Shown here one piece after another: positions 35,028 through 44,040 of a stretch of 64,000 nucleotides of DNA. Source of the DNA: Phascolarctobacterium_A succinatutens_B (lineage in GTDB: Bacteria; Bacillota; Negativicutes; Acidaminococcales; Acidaminococcaceae); NCBI RefSeq assembly GCF_958453765.1, contig NZ_CAUDZA010000002.1, forward strand, positions 62,001-126,000, in the 5' to 3' direction. Made by a program: the position numbers and the translations under genes. The notes under the pieces are model-generated. The model ran no database searches. It saw nothing but the letters and a program-made list of their open reading frames with translations, and had not been told where the DNA came from. Positions within the stretch are counted from its first letter, which is position 1; each line of letters begins with the position of its first letter.

Positions 35028-35822
35028 GTGAAAGCATTAAAAATAGCTATAGTGCAAATGAATTGCGTACTTGCAGATAAAGCAGCAAATTTTGCTAAAG
35101 TAACTAAAATGATTGCTGAAAATGCTGATATGAAAGCACAACTTATAATACTTCCGGAATTATTCAGTACCGGCTACATGGTATCAGCACTTGATCGGGA
35201 ATTAGCTGAAGTTATACCGGGACCGACGACTGAATGGTTGACTGAGCTAGCAAAACAATATCACGTATATTTCGCAGCGGCAATTATTGAACTGGGAGAA
35301 GACGGAATACTGTATGATACAGCTATAATAGTTGGGCCGGAAGGATATATGGATAAATATCGCAAAATTCACCTTTGGGGAATAGAACCGGAACGCTTTG
35401 CCAGAGGAGCTGCTCTGCCTGTTTTTAAGCTGCCTTTTGCGACCATTGGACTGCAGATATGCTATGAAATTGGTTTTCCGGAGCCTGCACGTGTTTTGAC
35501 GCAGGCCGGTGCAGAAATAATTGTTTATACATCAGCTTTTGGTAAAGCACGCTCTTACGCATGGGATATCGCTTCGCGCAGCCGTGCCTTGGAAAACGGG
35601 GTTTATGTTTTGGCCTGCAACCGTATCGGAACAGAAGAAGACGCCGTATTTGGCGGGCTAAGCAGAGTTGTTGCGCCTAATGATGATATAGTGGCTGGTA
35701 CTTCAGCTGATGCAGAATGCGTAATCAGTGCTGTCATTGATTTAGATCCTATTGCAGAACAACGCAGGGCTATCCCTTATCTTAGGGACTTATATAATAA
35801 GCTGATCCTGGAAAAATTCTAA
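35028..35822 (+). CDS. Carbon-nitrogen hydrolase (nitrilase superfamily amidase)
   Basis: 264 residues from the GTG at 35028, ~8 bases after GTAGGG; a GTG at 35019 would add three residues. The Glu-Lys-Cys catalytic triad of the nitrilase fold is visible: LPELFSTGY (Glu), DKYRKIHLWG (Lys), GLQICYEIGFPE (Cys). Size and motifs fit a cytosolic amidase that hydrolyses a small amide or carbamoyl compound to acid plus ammonia (or CO2). The neighbouring deacetylase-like and CobW genes suggest a joint pathway for a nitrogenous substrate. Confidence 0.9.
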   Translation: MKALKIAIVQMNCVLADKAANFAKVTKMIAENADMKAQLIILPELFSTGYMVSALDRELAEVIPGPTTEWLTELAKQYHVYFAAAIIELGEDGILYDTAIIVGPEGYMDKYRKIHLWGIEPERFARGAALPVFKLPFATIGLQICYEIGFPEPARVLTQAGAEIIVYTSAFGKARSYAWDIASRSRALENGVYVLACNRIGTEEDAVFGGLSRVVAPNDDIVAGTSADAECVISAVIDLDPIAEQRRAIPYLRDLYNKLILEKF

Positions 35823-35835
35823 AGGAGGTATTTTT

Positions 35836-36723
35836 ATGGCAAAGAAAGAAATTCTAGTGGCGTTTGGAGTGGATATCGATGCAGTTGCCGGCTGGCTTGG
35901 TTCCTATGGCGGCGAGGATTCTCCCGATGATATTTCCCGCGGCATGTTTGCGGGCGAGGTTGGTGTTCCTCGTTTGTTGAAGTTGTTCAAGAAATATGAC
36001 CTGTCGGCAACATGGTTTGCTCCCGGACATTCTATCGAGACTTTTCCGGAGCAGATGAAGATGATTGTTGATGCCGGTCATGAAATTGGCGCACACGGCT
36101 ATTCTCACGAAAACCCTATTGCTATGACTCCGAAGCAGGAAGAAGATATTCTGCTCAGAAGTATTGAATTAATTACAGAACTTACCGGCAAGAGCCCTAC
36201 CGGATATGTAGCACCATGGTGGGAATTCTCCAATGTAACCAATGAATTGTTGGTAAAGCATGGAATTAAATATGATCATTCTCTGATGCATAACGACCTT
36301 CATCCTTACTATGTACGTGTAGGCGATTCTTGGACTAAGATTGATTATTCGGCAGAAGCAAGTGAATGGATGAAACCTCTTGTACGCGGTCACGAAACAA
36401 ATCTGGTGGAAATACCGGCAAATTGGTATTTAGATGATCTTCCGCCAATGATGTTTGTTAAGAAGAGCCCCAATAGCTACGGCTTTGCGAATCCTCGTGA
36501 TATTTATGGCGGGCTGTGGCAGGATGCATTCGATTATTGTTACAGAGAGTATGATTATGCTGTATTCGGTATGACAATTCATCCGGATGTTTCCGGCAGA
36601 CCTCAGTGCATTATGGCATTAGAACGACTGATTGAGTATATTAATAGCCATGAGGGTATTCGTTGGTGTACATTTGATGAAATCGCCGATGATTTTATCA
36701 AACGTTCAGCCGAGTTAAAATAA
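35836..36723 (+). CDS. Polysaccharide deacetylase family, PuuE/HpPgdA-like cytosolic hydrolase
   Basis: 295 residues, ATG after AAAGGAGGTATTTTT, 13 bases after the nitrilase. NodB-type metal-dependent deacetylase fold: GVDIDAVAGWLGSYGGE with the metal Asp, HEIGAHGYSHE (H-x3-H metal pair), and GYVAPWWEFS. The strong similarity in wording (WLGSYGGEDSPDDISRGMFAGEVG) is to the H. pylori PgdA/PuuE subgroup, which lacks a signal peptide and includes allantoinase-like enzymes. With no export signal here, a small cyclic ureide or N-acyl substrate in the cytoplasm is more likely than peptidoglycan (inference). Confidence 0.88.
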   Translation: MAKKEILVAFGVDIDAVAGWLGSYGGEDSPDDISRGMFAGEVGVPRLLKLFKKYDLSATWFAPGHSIETFPEQMKMIVDAGHEIGAHGYSHENPIAMTPKQEEDILLRSIELITELTGKSPTGYVAPWWEFSNVTNELLVKHGIKYDHSLMHNDLHPYYVRVGDSWTKIDYSAEASEWMKPLVRGHETNLVEIPANWYLDDLPPMMFVKKSPNSYGFANPRDIYGGLWQDAFDYCYREYDYAVFGMTIHPDVSGRPQCIMALERLIEYINSHEGIRWCTFDEIADDFIKRSAELK

Positions 36724-36733
36724 TCCTTTGCTG

Positions 36734-36778
36734 ATTACCGGGACGGCTAAAAAGCCGCCTCGGTAATTTCAATCTTTT
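36734..36778 (+). terminator. Possible attenuating hairpin inside the gene run
   Basis: ATTACCG (36734-36740) pairs with CGGTAAT (36761-36767), with an inner GGC/GCC stem; a loose T-rich tail (TTCAATCTTTT) follows. May reduce expression of the two downstream genes. Confidence 0.45.
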
Positions 36779-36808
36779 GATAGTGTGACTTGAGGAGGCG
36801 TATTTATT

Positions 36809-37150
36809 ATGTGTGTGTTGTGCGGCGAACTTATAATGCATGTTCATTGGACGGATAGACGAACTCACGAGAATGAATATAAGCATATTGTGATAGCCGG
36901 AGAGAGCCAACGTGATAGAATGCGTTCAAGGATAAAACGTGTGAAAATCAGCAACCGTATACTGGCGTATTACGGATTATCTATCAGCGACTGGAATGGA
37001 AGCCGCTTTGTTTTGCGGGATAAAAAGGGTGGTACTCAGATTGTTTACGACCTTGGTGATATGTGGAATAAGGCGGAATTACTGGCGCATAAAAAACTTG
37101 ACCCTTTGGATGACGCCTTTCTGGATGCGTTTAGCGGTGTGGAGGTATAG
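36809..37150 (+). CDS. Uncharacterised CxxC/HxH mini-protein
   Basis: 113 residues, ATG after TGAGGAGGCG. Family not recognised. The extreme N-terminus MCVLCGELIMHVHWTDR offers Cys2, Cys5, His11 and His13, a likely metal site. The middle is basic (RDRMRSRIKRVKIS) and the C-terminus acidic (LDPLDDAFLDAF). It lies 5 bases before a CobW-type GTPase gene; a metal-receiving client or a scaffold for the CobW protein is plausible. No membrane segment or signal peptide. Confidence 0.72.
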   Translation: MCVLCGELIMHVHWTDRRTHENEYKHIVIAGESQRDRMRSRIKRVKISNRILAYYGLSISDWNGSRFVLRDKKGGTQIVYDLGDMWNKAELLAHKKLDPLDDAFLDAFSGVEV

Positions 37151-37155
37151 TTGCA

Positions 37156-38181
37156 ATGTGGCTTAACAATAAATGCCCGATTACGGTGGTAACAGGTTTT
37201 TTGGGAAGTGGCAAGACAACTCTTTTAGCAAATATATTGCATAATAAGGAATTCCGGAATACTGTGGTTATTATCAACGAATATGGGCAGGCCGGACTTG
37301 ATCACAGGCTCATCCGACGTATAGAAGAACGAACCAGGCTTTTGAGTGGAGGGTGTATATGCTGCAATAAGAGAGAGAATTTGGTAAAAGAGCTGAAAGA
37401 TTTGCTTACAGCTTATGAAAACAAAGAAATAGAGATGGATCGTGTTGTTATAGAAACAACAGGACTTGCAGATCCGGCACCAATTCTTTTTTCTATACTT
37501 ATGGATCCGCTTCTGACACACCATTTCGTTGTGGATTTCGTAATCAGCTGCTTGGATGCTGTCAATGGCGAGCTGCATCTGCGTGCGAATCCTGAATCGG
37601 TTAAACAGATAGTGGCTTCTGACAAGATTATAATTACGAAAATGGATCTTGTTGAACAGGAAACGGTCGATGTATTGTGTGCACAGGTCCGGATGCTTAA
37701 TCCTGCAGGCCAAATTATTACTGCTGCCAACGGAAATATAGATCCGGAAACAGTATTTAAAAGCCGGGATTGTTTCTCTGAAGCAAAATTCAGCCATACA
37801 ATCAGAAATTTTAGCCAAAAGCCAATCAGGCACAATGAAAAGGTGAGCTCTATGTCCATCCGGTTCTATAAACCATTGGATTGGACAGCCTTTGGACTTT
37901 GGATGAGTATGCTTTTATATGCTCATGGAGAGAACATGCTTCGTATTAAAGGCATAGTTGATGTTGGAGAAGATGGTCCGGTAGTTATTAATGGTGTACA
38001 GCATATCATCCATCCGCCGCAGCATCTGGAAAGCTGGCACGGTGAGGAACGTAATTCGCATATTGTGTTTATAATGAAAGATATAGCAGCAGAGAAGGTG
38101 CTGAAATCTTTAAAAGTTTTTCAGCACTTGCTTGGAGCAGAACCAGAAATAGAAGAATTAAATGCGGCTCCCTTTGGGTAA
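37156..38181 (+). CDS. CobW/COG0523 G3E-family GTPase metallochaperone
   Basis: 341 residues, ATG ~9 bases after GGAGGT. P-loop TGFLGSGKTTLL, the metal-binding GGCICCNKREN (C-x-C-C), ETTGLADPAPI, and TKMD for guanine recognition; a CobW C-terminal domain follows (SMSIRFYKPLDW, GVQHIIHPPQHLESW). COG0523 proteins insert zinc or other metals into specific partners. Here the nearest metal-dependent partner is the deacetylase-like enzyme or the CxxC mini-protein, suggesting a dedicated chaperone-client set (inference). No Zur box is seen upstream. Confidence 0.92.
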   Translation: MWLNNKCPITVVTGFLGSGKTTLLANILHNKEFRNTVVIINEYGQAGLDHRLIRRIEERTRLLSGGCICCNKRENLVKELKDLLTAYENKEIEMDRVVIETTGLADPAPILFSILMDPLLTHHFVVDFVISCLDAVNGELHLRANPESVKQIVASDKIIITKMDLVEQETVDVLCAQVRMLNPAGQIITAANGNIDPETVFKSRDCFSEAKFSHTIRNFSQKPIRHNEKVSSMSIRFYKPLDWTAFGLWMSMLLYAHGENMLRIKGIVDVGEDGPVVINGVQHIIHPPQHLESWHGEERNSHIVFIMKDIAAEKVLKSLKVFQHLLGAEPEIEELNAAPFG

Positions 38182-38222
38182 AAGAAGAATTATAATATAA
38201 TATTAAAAGCTGGAAAGGTGGC

Positions 38223-38282
38223 ATGAAAACGGAGTTTAGGCCAAAAGAAAGGATAATAGAAAACAGACTAATGCAAATTTAA
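38223..38282 (+). CDS. Possible 19-codon ORF before the terminator
   Basis: ATG at 38223, 6 bases after AAAGGTGG, encodes MKTEFRPKERIIENRLMQI and stops at the foot of the terminator. The ribosome-binding site is good, but the ORF is too short to judge; it could be the remnant of a longer gene. Bases 38316-38542 hold nothing certain. Confidence 0.25.
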   Translation: MKTEFRPKERIIENRLMQI

Positions 38283-38283
38283 T

Positions 38284-38315
38284 GGCCGGAGTGCATTGCT
38301 TCGGCCGTTTTTTTT
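38284..38315 (+). terminator. Terminator after the CobW gene run
   Basis: GGCCGGAG/CTTCGGCC (38284-38291 and 38299-38306), then G and eight T; near copy of the terminator at 34145. Confidence 0.9.
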
Positions 38316-38542
38316 GTTTTTTATAATAATAGGCCAACGGACCTGCGACGTCTGTAGCTTGTTATGCATGTAATGAGTTCTGCTCAAGGGTTGCGCCGCT
38401 AGCTGTTGAAATGCCGCTGTAGCACTTGTTATGATTATTTTTCGCAAAAGCGCAGGCAAAGAGCAAGGAGGTTTTCTGTGCAGCCGTCTGCAAAATATGC
38501 TATACTTAAAGAAAAACTAATCTTAAAATCGTGAGGTAGAAT

Positions 38543-39766
38543 ATGCGTAAATATGCAAAATTTTTCGTAACCCCGAAGGGAGAGCGCGCTGCACGCGGCG
38601 GTCATCCCTGGGTGTTCGGGGAAGAGGTAACTAAAATCGAAGGCGATTATGCCAATGGTGACTTGGTGGATGTAGTAACGTCCAAGGGCAAGTATTTGGG
38701 CACCGGTTTTGTGAACGACCATTCCAAAATCCGTGTGCGCATTATTTCCACCAATACCAATGATAAGTTTGACGAAGCCTTTTGGGAGCGCCGTCTGCGC
38801 TATGCGCTGGATTACCGCCTGACGGTTATGGGCGAGCGTGATTTTAACTGCTGCCGTCTGATTTTCGGCGAAGCGGATATGTTCCCCGGCCTGACCGTAG
38901 ACCGCTACAATGATTTGCTGGTAACGCAAACACTGTCCCTGGGCATTGAAATGCGCAAGCAGATGCTGTTTGAGCTGCTGATTAAAATTCTGCGCGAGAT
39001 GGGACAGGAAATCCGTGGTCTGTATGAGCGCAATGACGTAAGAATACGCCTGCTGGAGGGCATGGAGGAGGGCAAGCACTGGTTTGCTACCGATTTGTGC
39101 CCCGAACCCGGCGCTGTGACTACCGAGATTGTCGAAAACGGCATCGAATATACGGTTGATGTAGAAAACGGCCAAAAGACAGGCTTTTTCCTCGACCAGA
39201 AGTATAACCGTCAGGCGATTGCCAAAATTGCCAAGGGCAAGCATGTGCTGGACTGCTTTACCCACACCGGCTCCTTTGCGCTGAATGCTGCCAAGGGCGG
39301 CGCTGCCAGCGTTACCGCGGTTGATATCAGTGCGGAGGCAGTGCAGATGGCAGAGCATAACGCTGCGATTAACGATTGCTCCGATGTTATGCACGGATTG
39401 CAGGCGAATGTTTTTGATTTGCTGAGCGATTTGTTCAACAAGCATTACCGTGAATATGACTTTATTATTCTGGACCCGCCGGCGTTCACCAAATCCGGCA
39501 GCACGGTGAAGAATGCGATTCGCGGCTACAAGGAAATCAACCTGAAGGCGATGAAGCTGCTGCCGCGCGGCGGTTATCTGGCAACCTGCTCCTGCTCGCA
39601 CTTTATGAAGGAGGAGCTGTTCGTGAAGATGCTGCAGGACGCTGCGCATGACGCCAATGTTTCTCTGCGTCAGATTGAAGCGCGCCAGCAATCTCCGGAC
39701 CATCCGATTCTGTGGCAGGTGCCGGAAACAAATTACCTCAAATTCTATATCTTCCAGGTAGTATAA
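38543..39766 (+). CDS. Class I SAM-dependent rRNA methyltransferase, RlmI-like
   Basis: 407 residues; GTGAGGTAGAAT precedes the ATG. N-terminal PUA domain (GERAARGGHPWVFGEEV), central RNA-binding-like domain, and a Rossmann methyltransferase with ENGQKTGFFLDQKYNR, LDCFTHTGSFAL (SAM loop), and DPPAFTKSG (catalytic). TCSCSHFM carries the conserved late Cys motif. E. coli RlmI makes m5C1962 in 23S rRNA; orthologous activity is likely but not certain. Single-gene unit. Confidence 0.92.
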   Translation: MRKYAKFFVTPKGERAARGGHPWVFGEEVTKIEGDYANGDLVDVVTSKGKYLGTGFVNDHSKIRVRIISTNTNDKFDEAFWERRLRYALDYRLTVMGERDFNCCRLIFGEADMFPGLTVDRYNDLLVTQTLSLGIEMRKQMLFELLIKILREMGQEIRGLYERNDVRIRLLEGMEEGKHWFATDLCPEPGAVTTEIVENGIEYTVDVENGQKTGFFLDQKYNRQAIAKIAKGKHVLDCFTHTGSFALNAAKGGAASVTAVDISAEAVQMAEHNAAINDCSDVMHGLQANVFDLLSDLFNKHYREYDFIILDPPAFTKSGSTVKNAIRGYKEINLKAMKLLPRGGYLATCSCSHFMKEELFVKMLQDAAHDANVSLRQIEARQQSPDHPILWQVPETNYLKFYIFQVV

Positions 39767-39808
39767 AAACTCAGTCTTAAAATATGCTGCTGTTAAGGGG
39801 GCGTTATT

Positions 39809-40972
39809 GTGCAGGCTTTAGAGGGTATTCGTGTGCTTGATTTGTCACGGCTGCTGCCGGGACCGTATTGTACAATGCTGCTGGCCGATTTCGGCGCGGA
39901 GGTTATCAAAATCGAAGAGCCGGAACGGGGCGATTATGCCCGCAGCTTTCCGCCGTTTTTAAAGGATTTCGGTTACTGGCATCTGCAGCTGAACCGCAAT
40001 AAAAAGAGCGTAGTGCTCAACCTGAAGTCGGAGGCGGGACGCCGAGCGTTTTTGGAGCTGGTGAAAACTGCTGACGTGGTGGTGGAAAGCTATCGTCCGG
40101 GCGTACTGGAAAAGCTGGGCATTGACTATGCGGCGGCGAAGGCGGTGAATCCGCGTATTATCTACTGCTCGTTGACAGGCTACGGCAAAAAAGGACCGCT
40201 GGCCAAGCAGGCCGACCATGATATCGGTTACGTGAGCCTGGCAGGCATTACCGCTATGAGTGGTGAGGCGCAGGGCAAGCCGGCGATTCCGGGCGTGCTG
40301 ATGGCGGATATGAATGCGTCGATGGCGGCGGGTATGAGCATTATGATTGCACTGCGCCATGCACAGATGACGGGCGAGGGACAGGAGATAGATATTTCCC
40401 TGTACAACGTGGCAATGACGCTGATGCCCGGTGCTGCGAGCCTGTACTTTGGCAGCGGCTTTGTGGCGGAGCGCGGCAACAACTGGCTGACCGGTGCCAA
40501 CGCCAACTATAATATTTATGCGACGAAGGAAGGACGCTACCTTGCTGTAGGGTGCTTGGAAAAGAAGTTCTGGAGCAACCTGTGCGCTGTACTGCAGCGC
40601 CCTGATATGACGGATCTGATAGATGATGATGCTAACCACGATTACTTAAAGCAGCAGCTGACGCTGGAATTTGCCAAATACACGCTGCCTGAATGGGAGC
40701 AGCTGCTGGCGGGCAAGGACACCTGCGTAACGCCAGTGCTGGATTTTGCCGAGGCGGTGGCTGCGGAGCAGACCAAGGCCAACGAGATGGTGCTGAACGT
40801 AGAGGACGCAGAGCTTGGCAGCTACAGGCAGCTTGGCTTCGCTATGAAGCTGAGCAAAACGCCAGCGACGCTGAAAAAGCGTGCGCCACGCCTGGGAGAG
40901 GATACGCAGCAGGTGCTGTCGCAGGCGATTGATGATGAAAAACTGCTGGCGGAAGCATTGCAGAGCAAATAA
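39809..40972 (+). CDS. CaiB/BaiF family CoA transferase (family III)
   Basis: 387 residues, GTG start after TAAGGGGGCG. Opening VLDLSRLLPGPYCTMLLADF and FGAEVIKIEEPERGDYAR are diagnostic; the catalytic Asp is in VLMADMNASMAAG. These enzymes move CoA between carboxylic acids or act as racemases (Amacr-like). The substrate cannot be told; bile-acid, carnitine and 2-methylacyl-CoA variants share this fold. No acyl-CoA dehydrogenase or dehydratase is adjacent. A shared terminator separates it from the convergent aminotransferase gene. Confidence 0.92.
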   Translation: MQALEGIRVLDLSRLLPGPYCTMLLADFGAEVIKIEEPERGDYARSFPPFLKDFGYWHLQLNRNKKSVVLNLKSEAGRRAFLELVKTADVVVESYRPGVLEKLGIDYAAAKAVNPRIIYCSLTGYGKKGPLAKQADHDIGYVSLAGITAMSGEAQGKPAIPGVLMADMNASMAAGMSIMIALRHAQMTGEGQEIDISLYNVAMTLMPGAASLYFGSGFVAERGNNWLTGANANYNIYATKEGRYLAVGCLEKKFWSNLCAVLQRPDMTDLIDDDANHDYLKQQLTLEFAKYTLPEWEQLLAGKDTCVTPVLDFAEAVAAEQTKANEMVLNVEDAELGSYRQLGFAMKLSKTPATLKKRAPRLGEDTQQVLSQAIDDEKLLAEALQSK

Positions 40973-41010
40973 AAAATGACCTCCTGAATTTTCAGGAGGT
41001 CTGATTTTTT
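40971..41010. terminator. Bidirectional terminator
   Basis: GACCTCCTGA/TCAGGAGGTC (40978-40987 and 40992-41001), 4-base loop; an A-run before and a T-run after serve both strands. Confidence 0.93.
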
Positions 41011-41033
41011 GTAAGCTTTAAAGTTTTTAAGGC

Positions 41034-42230
41034 TTATTTTTCTACACGGCCGGGATATGCTTTGAGTGCTTCGCCCAGAATGTAGATAGCGCGCTCCAAA
41101 TCCTCGCTCTTTAATACATAAGCCAGACGTGCTTCGTTGATGCCGCTGCCGGGAGTGTTGTAGAAGCCGTTGCCGGGAGCAAACATAACGGTTTCGCCGT
41201 CGATAGCGAAGTTTTCCAAAGTCCAGATAGCAAATTTTTCTGCATCGTCAACAGGCATGTTAACCATGATGTAGAAAGCGCCCTTCGGGTCGGATGCCTT
41301 CACGCCGGGGAGCTTCTTCAAAGCTGCAACGATGGTGTCGCGGCGTTTTTTGTACTCTTTGTTAACTTCTTCCAAATAGCTTGCCGGAGTGGTGTACAAA
41401 GCTGCTGCGCCGACCTGCTCCAGAATCGGGCTGCACAGACGAGCCTGACAGCATTTGATAACCTGCTTGCTGAGCTCCTTGTTTTTGCTGATGATGCAGC
41501 CGATGCGCGCACCGCAGGCGCTGTAGCGCTTGGAAACGGAATCGATGATGATCAGGTTGTCGTCTAATTCTGGCATGGTGCCGAAGCTGCGATATGCACC
41601 GTCATAAACGAATTCACGGTATACTTCGTCAGCGATTAAAGCCAGGTTATGCTTGCGAACGATGCGGGAAATCATGTCCTGCTCTGCTTCGGTATAAACT
41701 ACGCCGGTAGGATTGCCGGGGTTGGTGAGCAGAATCGCTTTGGTTTTCGGAGTGATGTGTTTTTCGATTTCTTCTTCGCTGGGCAGGTGGTAACCGTTTT
41801 CTACGCTGGTAGGAACAGCGTTGATTTTAGCGCCGAACTCCTTGCAGAAGGTGGTGTAGTTAGCGTAGAAGGGTTCGAAAACCATGATTTCGTCGCCGGG
41901 GTCGCACAGAGCCATAACTGCGAAAATCAGGGCCTCGCTGCCGCCGTTGGTAACGAAAATATCTTCAATAGCATAATCCATGCCTTTTTCTGCATAATAT
42001 TTCTGTACAGCCTTTAAGAGGAACATTTCGCCCTTGGAATTGCTGTAGGCGATTACCGGTGCCTGGAATTCACGCACGCTGTCCATGAATTGTGCCGGAG
42101 TGGCAATATCAGGCTGGCCGATGTTCAGATGATAAACCTTTTTGCCTGCAGCCTTGGCTGCGTCAGCATACGGAGACAGCTTTCTGATAGGAGATGCTGT
42201 CAGGCTTTGAATACGTTGAGAAAGTATCAT
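41034..42230 (-). CDS. Pyridoxal-phosphate-dependent aminotransferase, class I/II
   Basis: 398 residues; AAGGAG precedes the ATG. Fold type I aspartate-aminotransferase-like enzyme: YHLNIGQPDIATPAQF, TNGGSEALIFAVMAL, NPGNPTGVVYT, ADEVYREFVYDG, and the PLP lysine in DSVSKRYSACGARIG. Exact amino-acid specificity is unclear; aspartate, aromatic and branched-chain enzymes share these motifs. An extended -10 (TGCTATAAT, minus strand 42295-42287) lies upstream. Confidence 0.93.
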   Translation of the reverse strand: MILSQRIQSLTASPIRKLSPYADAAKAAGKKVYHLNIGQPDIATPAQFMDSVREFQAPVIAYSNSKGEMFLLKAVQKYYAEKGMDYAIEDIFVTNGGSEALIFAVMALCDPGDEIMVFEPFYANYTTFCKEFGAKINAVPTSVENGYHLPSEEEIEKHITPKTKAILLTNPGNPTGVVYTEAEQDMISRIVRKHNLALIADEVYREFVYDGAYRSFGTMPELDDNLIIIDSVSKRYSACGARIGCIISKNKELSKQVIKCCQARLCSPILEQVGAAALYTTPASYLEEVNKEYKKRRDTIVAALKKLPGVKASDPKGAFYIMVNMPVDDAEKFAIWTLENFAIDGETVMFAPGNGFYNTPGSGINEARLAYVLKSEDLERAIYILGEALKAYPGRVEK

Positions 42231-42411
42231 GAAAAAAACTCCTTGCTGTTATATTTTTGTTTGGGGCAGATGTAACTGCTTTGTTTATTATAGCACAGAT
42301 TTTGCCGAGATTGTATATAGTAAAATATTAATACTGTATACATTTGACTTTTTGACGCAAGCATTTTTTGAAGAAACAGTTTGGCAAATGGTTGTCGTTC
42401 GCAGAATGCTT

Positions 42412-42440
42412 TTGCATAAATATTAAAAAAATGCTATAAT
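42412..42440 (+). promoter_or_regulatory. Promoter of the AbgT-family transporter gene
   Basis: TTGCAT (42412-42417), 17 bp, TATAAT (42435-42440). Confidence 0.75.
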
Positions 42441-42482
42441 GAGGACGTTATTTTTAATTTTTTGAAGGAGTGATTGTCCCCT

Positions 42483-44036
42483 ATGCAAACAACGCAAGCA
42501 AAAAATCAGACCGGCGGCATTCTCGGCCTGATTGAACGCGTCGGCAACAAAATCCCTGATATCACGATTTTGTTCATCGGTGCGTTTATCATCTGCTGCA
42601 TTATGTCAGCAATTCTTTCGACCATGCACTTTGGTTATGTGCATCCCACTACCGGTAAGGAAATTGTGGTCAACAATATGTTGAGCGGCAAAAATCTTGT
42701 CGACCTGTTAAGCAAGATGGTTACCAACTATTCCGGCTTCCCTCCGCTGGGTATGGTAATCGTTGCTACCCTGGGTATCGGTATTGCTGACGGCTCCGGC
42801 TACATCAATACTGCGCTGAAAAAAATTCTGGCTGTTACGCCTAAGTTTTTGATTACCCCGATTATTATTCTTGTTGGTATGCTGAGCCATCTCGGCCCCG
42901 ATACCGGCTATGTAATCATCATCCCGGTTGCGGCCTACATGTATTATGCGAGCGGCAAGCATCCGCTGGCAGGTATCGGCGCATCCTTCGCCGGTATTGC
43001 GGGTGCCTTCGCTGCCAACTATACTCCGTCCGCGATTGATCCGGTTATCCAAGGCTTCACCCAGAGCGCTGCGCAGATTATCGACCCGTCTTATCAGGTT
43101 AACGTACTGTGCAACTATTTTTACGCCTTCGGTGCGACCTTCCTCGTAATCCCCAGCTGCTGGTGGGTGACGGAAAAGATTGTTGAGCCGTGGCTGTGGA
43201 AAAACTGCCCGCTCGATGATGATATAGAAATAGGCGAGGACGGCAACACCGCTGTAACTCCCAAAGAAAACCGTGCCTTCTACGCTGCTACCGGCCTTTT
43301 GATTGTGATGATTGCGCTGCTCGTTTACCTGCTGCTGCCTGCCGATTCCATCTTCCGCGATGACAAGGGTATGCTGGCAAGCTTCAAGGCGCCGATTATG
43401 CAGTCCATCGTTTCCCTGCTGTTTGTGTTCACCGGCGCTGTCGGCCTGACCTACGGTGTAATGGTTGGAAAATTCAAATCCCCGAAGGATGTTACCACTG
43501 CGATGGAGGATATCACCAAAACTCTGGTGCAGCTGATTGTATTCTACTTCTTCGCTGCGCAGTTCCTCTATGCTTTCGGTGCTTCCAACATGGGTGCGCT
43601 GATTGCAATTGCGGGCGCCGAGTTCCTGAAGTCCCTGGCACTGCCGCCGCAGGTAACTATTTTCGGTATCATCATCTTCGTTGCGATGCTGAACCTTATT
43701 ATCACCTCTGCTTCCGCCAAGTGGGCGATTCTGGCACCTATCTTCGTACCGATGCTGATGGCTGTAGGTATTGCGCCGGAGCTGACTCAGGTTGCCTTCC
43801 GCGTGAGTGACTCCGCGGTTAACGTTGTAACTCCGATGTTCGCGTTCTACCCGCTGATTATCCTCTACTGCCAGAAGTATGTGAAGAGCGCCGGTATCGG
43901 TACGCTGAGCTCCCTGATGCTGCCGTATACTATTACGCTGCTGGTTACTTTGACTATTATGCTGTATGCTTTCTGGTTTATGGATATACCGTTGGGTTTA
44001 CAAGCGGACTACGTTTACCCGCGTAGGGTGATGTAA
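42483..44036 (+). CDS. AbgT family transporter (p-aminobenzoyl-glutamate type)
   Basis: 517 residues from the ATG at 42483; a TTG at 42474 sits closer to AAGGAG and is possible. About 12 membrane segments with the AbgT wording GLIERVGNKIPD, SHLGPDTGYVIIIPVAAYM, ITSASAKWAILAPIFVPM, and RVSDSAVNVVTPM. The family imports p-aminobenzoyl-glutamate or exports sulfonamides and possibly peptides. The downstream pepT gene suggests a peptide-like substrate that is then cleaved (inference), although the two are separated by a repeat region. Confidence 0.93.
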   Translation: MQTTQAKNQTGGILGLIERVGNKIPDITILFIGAFIICCIMSAILSTMHFGYVHPTTGKEIVVNNMLSGKNLVDLLSKMVTNYSGFPPLGMVIVATLGIGIADGSGYINTALKKILAVTPKFLITPIIILVGMLSHLGPDTGYVIIIPVAAYMYYASGKHPLAGIGASFAGIAGAFAANYTPSAIDPVIQGFTQSAAQIIDPSYQVNVLCNYFYAFGATFLVIPSCWWVTEKIVEPWLWKNCPLDDDIEIGEDGNTAVTPKENRAFYAATGLLIVMIALLVYLLLPADSIFRDDKGMLASFKAPIMQSIVSLLFVFTGAVGLTYGVMVGKFKSPKDVTTAMEDITKTLVQLIVFYFFAAQFLYAFGASNMGALIAIAGAEFLKSLALPPQVTIFGIIIFVAMLNLIITSASAKWAILAPIFVPMLMAVGIAPELTQVAFRVSDSAVNVVTPMFAFYPLIILYCQKYVKSAGIGTLSSLMLPYTITLLVTLTIMLYAFWFMDIPLGLQADYVYPRRVM

Positions 44037-44040
44037 TAGC

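Noticed and set aside
36734..36778. Firm operon boundary after the deacetylase-like gene
   Set aside because: The hairpin has only a loose T-rich tail and no new promoter was found before the CxxC gene, so I treat it as an attenuator at most.
38478..38534. 18-codon GTG frame after AAGGAGG upstream of the RlmI-like gene
   Set aside because: Good ribosome-binding site, but the frame overlaps the likely -10 of the next gene and is too short to support.
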